From DASUBV01 sp035532295 (lineage in GTDB: Bacteria > Actinomycetota > Actinomycetes > Streptosporangiales > Streptosporangiaceae): a DNA stretch of 64,000 nucleotides. Positions within the stretch are counted from its first letter, which is position 1. The number at the start of each line of letters is the position of its first letter. Under the pieces are notes generated by a model. That model was given only the letters and a program-made list of their open reading frames with translations, was not told the origin of the DNA and searched no databases. Below, piece by piece: positions 60,631 to 64,000 of the stretch. The stretch lies in NCBI GenBank assembly GCA_035532295.1, contig DATKRH010000058.1, forward strand, positions 27,521 to 91,520, read 5' to 3'. Made by a program: the position numbers and the translations under genes.

Positions 60631-60960
60631 ATGACCGTCCCGATCCCTGACCAGGTTCCCTGTGCCCCCGAGGACCGCGCCAGCTGGATACGCGCGATAG
60701 CGGCGGGCCTGGCCGCCGCCGGCGTGGTCACCGGCACCAACGGCGACAACCTGACCGGCTTAGACGTGACCGCGACCGTCCGCCCGCCCGGCCTGGCCAA
60801 GACCGAGATCATGCTCGACGAAGACGGATATGCCGAGATCCGCTGGTACACCAACCCCGCAGCCCCGGCGGCCGAGGTCACCGCCGCACTGGCCCGCGTC
60901 CTGGCCGCCGTCACCGCCGCGCCATCAGTCCTGGCCCCGGCACCGCCGCCCAGCCCGTGA
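60631..60960 (+). CDS. Hypothetical protein divergent from the GntR gene
   Basis: The protein is 109 residues with a good GGAGG ribosome site (60621-60625). A helix (ASWIRAIAAGLAAAGVV), then strands LTGLDVTATVRPPG and AEIRWYTNPAA, and a C-terminal helix and Pro-rich tail. No family recognised. Small proteins of this sort pair with GntR repressors on mobile elements; function unknown. Confidence 0.6.
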   Translation: MTVPIPDQVPCAPEDRASWIRAIAAGLAAAGVVTGTNGDNLTGLDVTATVRPPGLAKTEIMLDEDGYAEIRWYTNPAAPAAEVTAALARVLAAVTAAPSVLAPAPPPSP

Positions 60961-61034
60961 CGCCCGCCCGGCAACCGGCACAGACCGCCCTGTGACGTCA
61001 GGAGCCGGGGCGGCGATTTTTTTAGCCACCTGCG

Positions 61035-61238
61035 TCACCACCAGCCCGCAAAACTCCGCTGACCCTTCTCGAAATGAAACCCCCGGGCCGGCGGGACATC
61101 CTCGAACCGCACCCCCGAGCACGTCGCCAGGACCCGCCGGCAGCGGCCCTTGACAGGCCCGTACTCCAGCTGGAAGTCCAGGTCCCCGCCGCCCGCGGCT
61201 GCGGCGGCAACACCACCAGTCACCCACCCACCACCCAA
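61035..61238 (-). pseudogene. Possible TnsA-like endonuclease remnant
   Basis: A 67-codon minus-strand frame reads GDLDFQLEYGPVKGRC, then VRFEDVPPARGFHFEKGQRSFAGWW, ending at a TGA after Trp-Trp. The last block resembles the N-terminus of actinobacterial TnsA-like heteromeric transposase endonucleases, which continue past this point into the catalytic region. Everything downstream is missing here. By-eye similarity only. Confidence 0.4.
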
Positions 61239-61257
61239 GACCGACGATCAAGATCTC

Positions 61258-61327
61258 GGGCCAACCATAGTGAGACGCAACCCTAATGGACCGATTTCAA
61301 TGAGATTGGGCCAACTTGCGCGAGACG
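61258..61327. repeat. Three degenerate ~20-bp direct repeats (IS end-like)
   Basis: Units at 61258, 61287 and 61307 share GG(G/A)CC-AA-TTTG-(T/C)GAGAC. Multiple short direct repeats near an end are typical of IS21-type elements. No transposase frame is attached, so this looks like a terminal remnant. Confidence 0.5.
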
Positions 61328-61373
61328 GGACACAGCCCTGCGCCGTGCTCCCGCTTGCCAGCGCGACGTCTAG

Positions 61374-61537
61374 TGTCCGGTGACAATGAACGTTCCTCTG
61401 CGTCAATGAAGATTGCTCAGCCTGGCTGCCTGGGGCTTCGTCGGCTGCCCCAGTCGGCGCTGATGGCCGCGTGACATCGAAGATTCCTCATCGCAGGCCA
61501 GCGAGCTGGACCGAGCAATCTGCGTTGTCACGGGACA
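61374..61537. mobile_element. 164-bp MITE-like element with TCTAG target duplication
   Basis: The element starts TGTCCGGTGACAA and ends TTGTCACGGGACA, giving 13-bp inverted ends with one or two mismatches. The 5-bp TCTAG occurs on both sides (61369-61373 and 61538-61542). There is no coding capacity. Internal AATGAA(C/G)(A)TT-CTC repeats resemble IS21-type ends. It is a non-autonomous derivative. Confidence 0.75.
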
Positions 61538-61538
61538 T

Positions 61539-61982
61539 CTAGGTGAGCACTGCCCACACAACCTTGCCTAGCGGCACTCGGTAAGCGCCCCAGTGCTCCG
61601 CCAGCACGCTCACGATGATGAGTCCTCGCCCGGACAGCTCGTAATCGTCCTCTGTCTCGGCAACAGCGGGCATGTCCGGGCACGGATCGCCAACCATGAT
61701 CGCTAAAGACTCCCGATCGGAACGGAGCCAGATATCGACCGTGCGCCCAAAAGCATGTAGCAGGGAGTTGGTCACCAGCTCCGACAGCACGAGGCCAGCA
61801 TCGTCGGCCAGTCGCGCCAGGCCCCAGCCTGACCAGAGCACCCGCGCCCACGTCCTGGCAGCCGGCACAGCCGACATGAGCGCGCCCAGCTCCAGATGGG
61901 CGCCCTCTGGCATAGCGCGCGTCAGATCGTAGATGTCTGCCGCCGAGCAGGTCGTAAGCATCCGGGAAACCTTCTTGGTCAT
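61539..61982 (-). CDS. ATP-binding (HATPase_c, RsbW-like) regulator
   Basis: The protein is 147 residues. The Bergerat fold shows the N-box LVLSELVTNSLLHA, DPCPDMP near the G1-type site and GRGLIIVSVLAEHWG as the G2 box. Such single-domain ATPases act as anti-sigma or switch proteins in actinomycetes. It is divergent from the WhiJ-like gene (113 bp apart). Its TAG stop lies within the TCTAG target duplication of the MITE, so the element inserted right at the stop without changing the protein. Confidence 0.85.
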   Translation of the reverse strand: MTKKVSRMLTTCSAADIYDLTRAMPEGAHLELGALMSAVPAARTWARVLWSGWGLARLADDAGLVLSELVTNSLLHAFGRTVDIWLRSDRESLAIMVGDPCPDMPAVAETEDDYELSGRGLIIVSVLAEHWGAYRVPLGKVVWAVLT

Positions 61983-62094
61983 TGGTGCTGGTGAGTCCTA
62001 CGATCATGACGGTTGCGGATGCTGCCAGACGACACAGACGTCAGGCACAACGCGGGATGTAGAATCATGAGATCACATGTAGAGGCGGCATCGG

Positions 62095-62925
62095 ATGGCA
62101 CTAGACCCGAACTCGTCAGCTCTGGCTTTCTTCGGATCGGAGCTTCGGCGCTTGCGCGAACACGCAGAACTGACACAAGCTGCTCTGGCGGAACGGACGC
62201 AATATGCCCTCCCTACCGTTTCCGCTTATGAGACTGGAAAGCGAATTCCGTCGCAGGATTTTGCCGAAGGCGCGGATAAGATATTCGAGACAGACGGCTA
62301 TCTAGTGCGCCTACAGGGGCTAGTGGACGCTCTCTCCGTGTTGCCTTGGTTCAGAAATCGCGTTGAGGTAGAGCGCAATGCTGCGGAAATCCGCGAGTAT
62401 GAGTCGTACCAGACACCGGGCTTACTTCAGACTGAGGACTACGCGCGGGCAGTGATCAGCGCGGGCCGGCCAATGCTCGCTCCAGATGCAATAGAGCGCG
62501 CGGTAGCGTTGCGCATGACACGACAGCAGATTCTTGAGCCAGACGAGGATTTGCCGATTGATCAGGAGCACACGCCCCGGCTGTGGGCCATTCTCGACGA
62601 GGCGGCACTAAACCGCATCGTCGGCAGTGCCGAGATAATGAGAGAACAACGCCAGCATCTTATCGAGCTAGCGCACTTGCCGAACATCACGATACAAGTC
62701 ATCCCGAATAGCGACGGCGTGACATGTGCTTACGGGAAAGCTTTCACAATTCTCACGTCATCAGGAAACGGCTCGCCAGTCGTCTATCTCGAAGACATAC
62801 GGAACGCGCGCTACGTGCGCGATCGGGATGAGGTGGCGCAGTACGTGTTAACATTCGATCACTTGCGCGCTTGCGCGCTCAATGACAGCAGGTCACTAGA
62901 CCTCATTAGGGGTGACAATAAATGA
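62095..62925 (+). CDS. WhiJ-like HTH (XRE) - DUF5753 regulator
   Basis: The protein is 276 residues. An XRE helix-turn-helix (about 15-65) has LRREHAELTQAALAERT-like order and TVSAYETGKRIPS. DUF5753 follows (85-270) with YQTPGLLQTEDYARA and ITIQVIP. It fits the WhiJ / Scr1 family. GTGAGGCGG-type ribosome site lies just upstream. Base composition is clearly AT-richer than the core genes. Two leucines are coded by TTA (codon 110 at 62422, codon 252 at 62848). The DUF397 gene overlaps by 4 bp (ATGA). Confidence 0.92.
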   Translation: MALDPNSSALAFFGSELRRLREHAELTQAALAERTQYALPTVSAYETGKRIPSQDFAEGADKIFETDGYLVRLQGLVDALSVLPWFRNRVEVERNAAEIREYESYQTPGLLQTEDYARAVISAGRPMLAPDAIERAVALRMTRQQILEPDEDLPIDQEHTPRLWAILDEAALNRIVGSAEIMREQRQHLIELAHLPNITIQVIPNSDGVTCAYGKAFTILTSSGNGSPVVYLEDIRNARYVRDRDEVAQYVLTFDHLRACALNDSRSLDLIRGDNK

Positions 62926-63107
62926 ACTGGAAGAAATCAAGCTACTCCACCGCTCAGGGCAACTGTGTTGAAGTCGCGCCAGTACGCGGCGGCATTGCCC
63001 TACGGGACAGCAAAGACCCTGACGGCCCTATGCTGACGTTCCCGGAGGACACATGGCGCGCGTTCATCGGAGCCGTCAAGGATGGGCAGCTAGCCCAGAA
63101 TCAGTGA
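62922..63107 (+). CDS. DUF397 (BldB-like) protein
   Basis: The protein is 61 residues, a complete DUF397 domain: NWKKSSYSTAQGNCVEVA, IALRDSKDPDGPMLTF and TWRAFIGAVKDGQ. BldB is the best known member. It is coupled to the WhiJ-like gene by ATGA overlap. In actinomycetes the pair behaves like a regulator and antagonist, and can resemble a toxin-antitoxin set. No homologue duplicates are seen here. Confidence 0.92.
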   Translation: MNWKKSSYSTAQGNCVEVAPVRGGIALRDSKDPDGPMLTFPEDTWRAFIGAVKDGQLAQNQ

Positions 63108-63131
63108 ATGTTGCCGTGTCTCGCTTAGCTT

Positions 63132-63162
63132 GACGCCCTACCGGGGCAACCGGTAGGGCGTC
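63132..63162 (+). terminator. Rho-independent terminator after DUF397 gene
   Basis: A perfect 13-bp stem (GACGCCCTACCGG) with a GGCAA-type loop lies 25 bp after the DUF397 stop. The T-run after it is short (ATTCGTT). Confidence 0.75.
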
Positions 63163-63167
63163 ATTCG

Positions 63168-63509
63168 TTGGACGCTGAAACCCCGGCCCCCGAGCGGGCA
63201 GGACCGGACGCGTCATCACGACCCCGAGGCGGTACCCGCACTGAACGGGCGGTGCCGCCCCTCACACGCCCCGAACCCGCGCGGCCGGCCGGGCGGCACC
63301 CGCTCGGACTGCTCTGGACATTGAAGGGCTGGGGCTGCGATTTCTTAGCCACCCACGTCGCGGCGGGGGCCCTGCGGGGCCTGCACCCGGCCGATCCTGG
63401 CGAACTCATCACCGCTATGCGCGCCGCTGAGCACGCCGCCACGCCCAGCCGCATCCCGCCCCTCCCGTACCTGCCCGCCGGGACAGCGCCCCGCCCGGAC
63501 GGACGGTAA
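63168..63509 (+). CDS. Hypothetical protein
   Basis: The 113-codon frame begins at TTG 63168 and is Pro/Arg/Ala-rich for 45 residues; a better defined part (46-92) reads LGLLWTLKGWGCDFLATHVAAGALRGL and ELITAMRAAEHAA. A similar short stretch (GAAIFLATCV) can be read at about 61005-61040 in the mobile region. No family known. Start and reality are uncertain. Confidence 0.35.
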   Translation: MDAETPAPERAGPDASSRPRGGTRTERAVPPLTRPEPARPAGRHPLGLLWTLKGWGCDFLATHVAAGALRGLHPADPGELITAMRAAEHAATPSRIPPLPYLPAGTAPRPDGR

Positions 63510-63872
63510 CGGCCCCTCGCTGGCGGCCGGGCACCTCTCACCCCATGCCAGGAGCCCCGACCCGCAGCGAGGCGCGGTGTCCCCTGCCCCGGCCAGCACC
63601 CCCGGCCCAGGGACGCCGCCCATCACATCCACCAGAACGCGAGGCACGAGCGCCCGACGCTAGCCGGGAGACCGGCCACGACCGCGCAGCAGCCAGGCCG
63701 CATGGCGGGGGAGGGCGCGCAGTCGGGGCCGTTAGAGCAGTTCAAGGGCTGGGGTTAACGGGGCAGGCCGACCTGGCTGGTCCAGCCGTAGGGGGTCCGC
63801 CTCCGCGTACCAGGGGACTGCGGGGGCCGGGTACCAGTGCGGGGCCGGGTACCAGGGGACTGTGGGTGCGCC
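63510..63872. other. Gap with repeats, no supported gene
   Basis: A 114-codon plus-strand frame (63545-63889) is Pro/Arg/Gly-rich and shows no family features. From 63805 to 63865 GTACCAGGGGACTG and GGGGCCGGGTACCAG each occur twice. A GAAGGGCTGGGG-like string recurs at 63325 and 63735. Confidence 0.5.
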
Positions 63873-64000
63873 TCAGGCGACGCGCTTGAGCTGGGCGGAC
63901 AGGTGGGACTGCAGGGACTGGCCGACGGCGGCCATGTCGTAGGCGTAGCCGAGATCTGCCCCGATCAGCCCGTACAGGCGCCGGCCGGCCGTGACCTCCT
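63873..64000 (-). CDS. C-terminal end of an unidentified protein, cut by window edge
   Basis: On the minus strand an open frame enters from beyond base 64000 and stops with TGA at 63873-63875. The visible 41 residues include RRLYGLIGADLGYAYDMAA and GQSLQSHLSAQLKRVA. Codon third positions are GC-rich as in real genes here. The product cannot be named. Confidence 0.55.
   Translation of the reverse strand, partial: EVTAGRRLYGLIGADLGYAYDMAAVGQSLQSHLSAQLKRVA

Noticed and set aside
63545..63889. 114-codon plus-strand frame
   Set aside because: Composition is Pro/Arg/Gly-rich with no pattern, and its 3' end overlaps the minus-strand gene entering from the edge.

Overview
The window is high-GC actinobacterial chromosome. 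The evidence for a mycothiol-producing, probably filamentous actinomycete is a mycothiol conjugate amidase (Mca), a BldC regulator, a Rex-controlled haem operon, a bS22-type mini ribosomal protein, DUF4287 and DUF4229 proteins and a WhiJ/BldB-like gene set. The gene neighbourhoods (mazG-eno-divIC-ppx near mfd; resA/resB/ccsB; rex-hemACDB-hemL; proC with a small HTH gene) are typical of actinomycetes. I cannot fix the genus from sequence alone.

Layout. 1-5 kb: a PrpD-like protein cut by the window edge, rhodanese, GNAT, a LapA-like protein, mca and greA. 5-9.2 kb: an Lrp regulator divergent from hppD, then ilvA and a ROK sugar kinase. 9.2-14.2 kb: a MoxR-type AAA+ ATPase with a VWA partner, then three small membrane proteins. 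14.3-19.1 kb: metB-cbs (reverse transsulfuration), thiolase, DUF4287 and an F420/flavin oxidoreductase-like protein. 19.3 kb: an odd tRNA-like gene. 19.6-29.1 kb, all minus strand: udgB, a DUF501-Ppx fusion, divIC/ftsB, eno, mazG, a SurA-like lipoprotein and mfd. 29.3-35.2 kb: a methyltransferase-like protein, an ATP-sulfurylase-like/APS-kinase fusion, bldC and a zincin-like protein. 35.4-40 kb: cytochrome c maturation genes (ccsB, resB, resA) and a histidine phosphatase. 41.3-49.4 kb: the haem operon rex-hemA-hemC-hemD-hemB-primpol-hemL with a Rex operator in front of rex. 49.5-58 kb: glutaredoxin, a membrane-ABM fusion, HAD phosphatase, acyltransferase, bS22, a small HTH protein, proC, proline dehydrogenase, ygfZ and fur.

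From about 58 kb to the end the content turns accessory. It holds a strikingly strong Shine-Dalgarno tract with a 12-codon ORF, a secreted G1 peptidase, a decayed serine recombinase, a tiny GntR regulator, a possible TnsA-like remnant, IS end-type repeats, a 164-bp MITE-like element with a perfect 5-bp target duplication, and a three-gene set of HATPase, WhiJ-like HTH-DUF5753 and BldB-like DUF397. The WhiJ-like gene carries two TTA (leucine) codons, which are rare in such genomes and often used as a developmental brake. The 19.3 kb tRNA-like gene would have anticodon UAA, which reads TTA, so the two may be linked; that link is inference only.

A recurring feature is short-period (9-24 bp) tandem repeats at or inside gene ends throughout the core region, often in frame and producing low-complexity protein tails.
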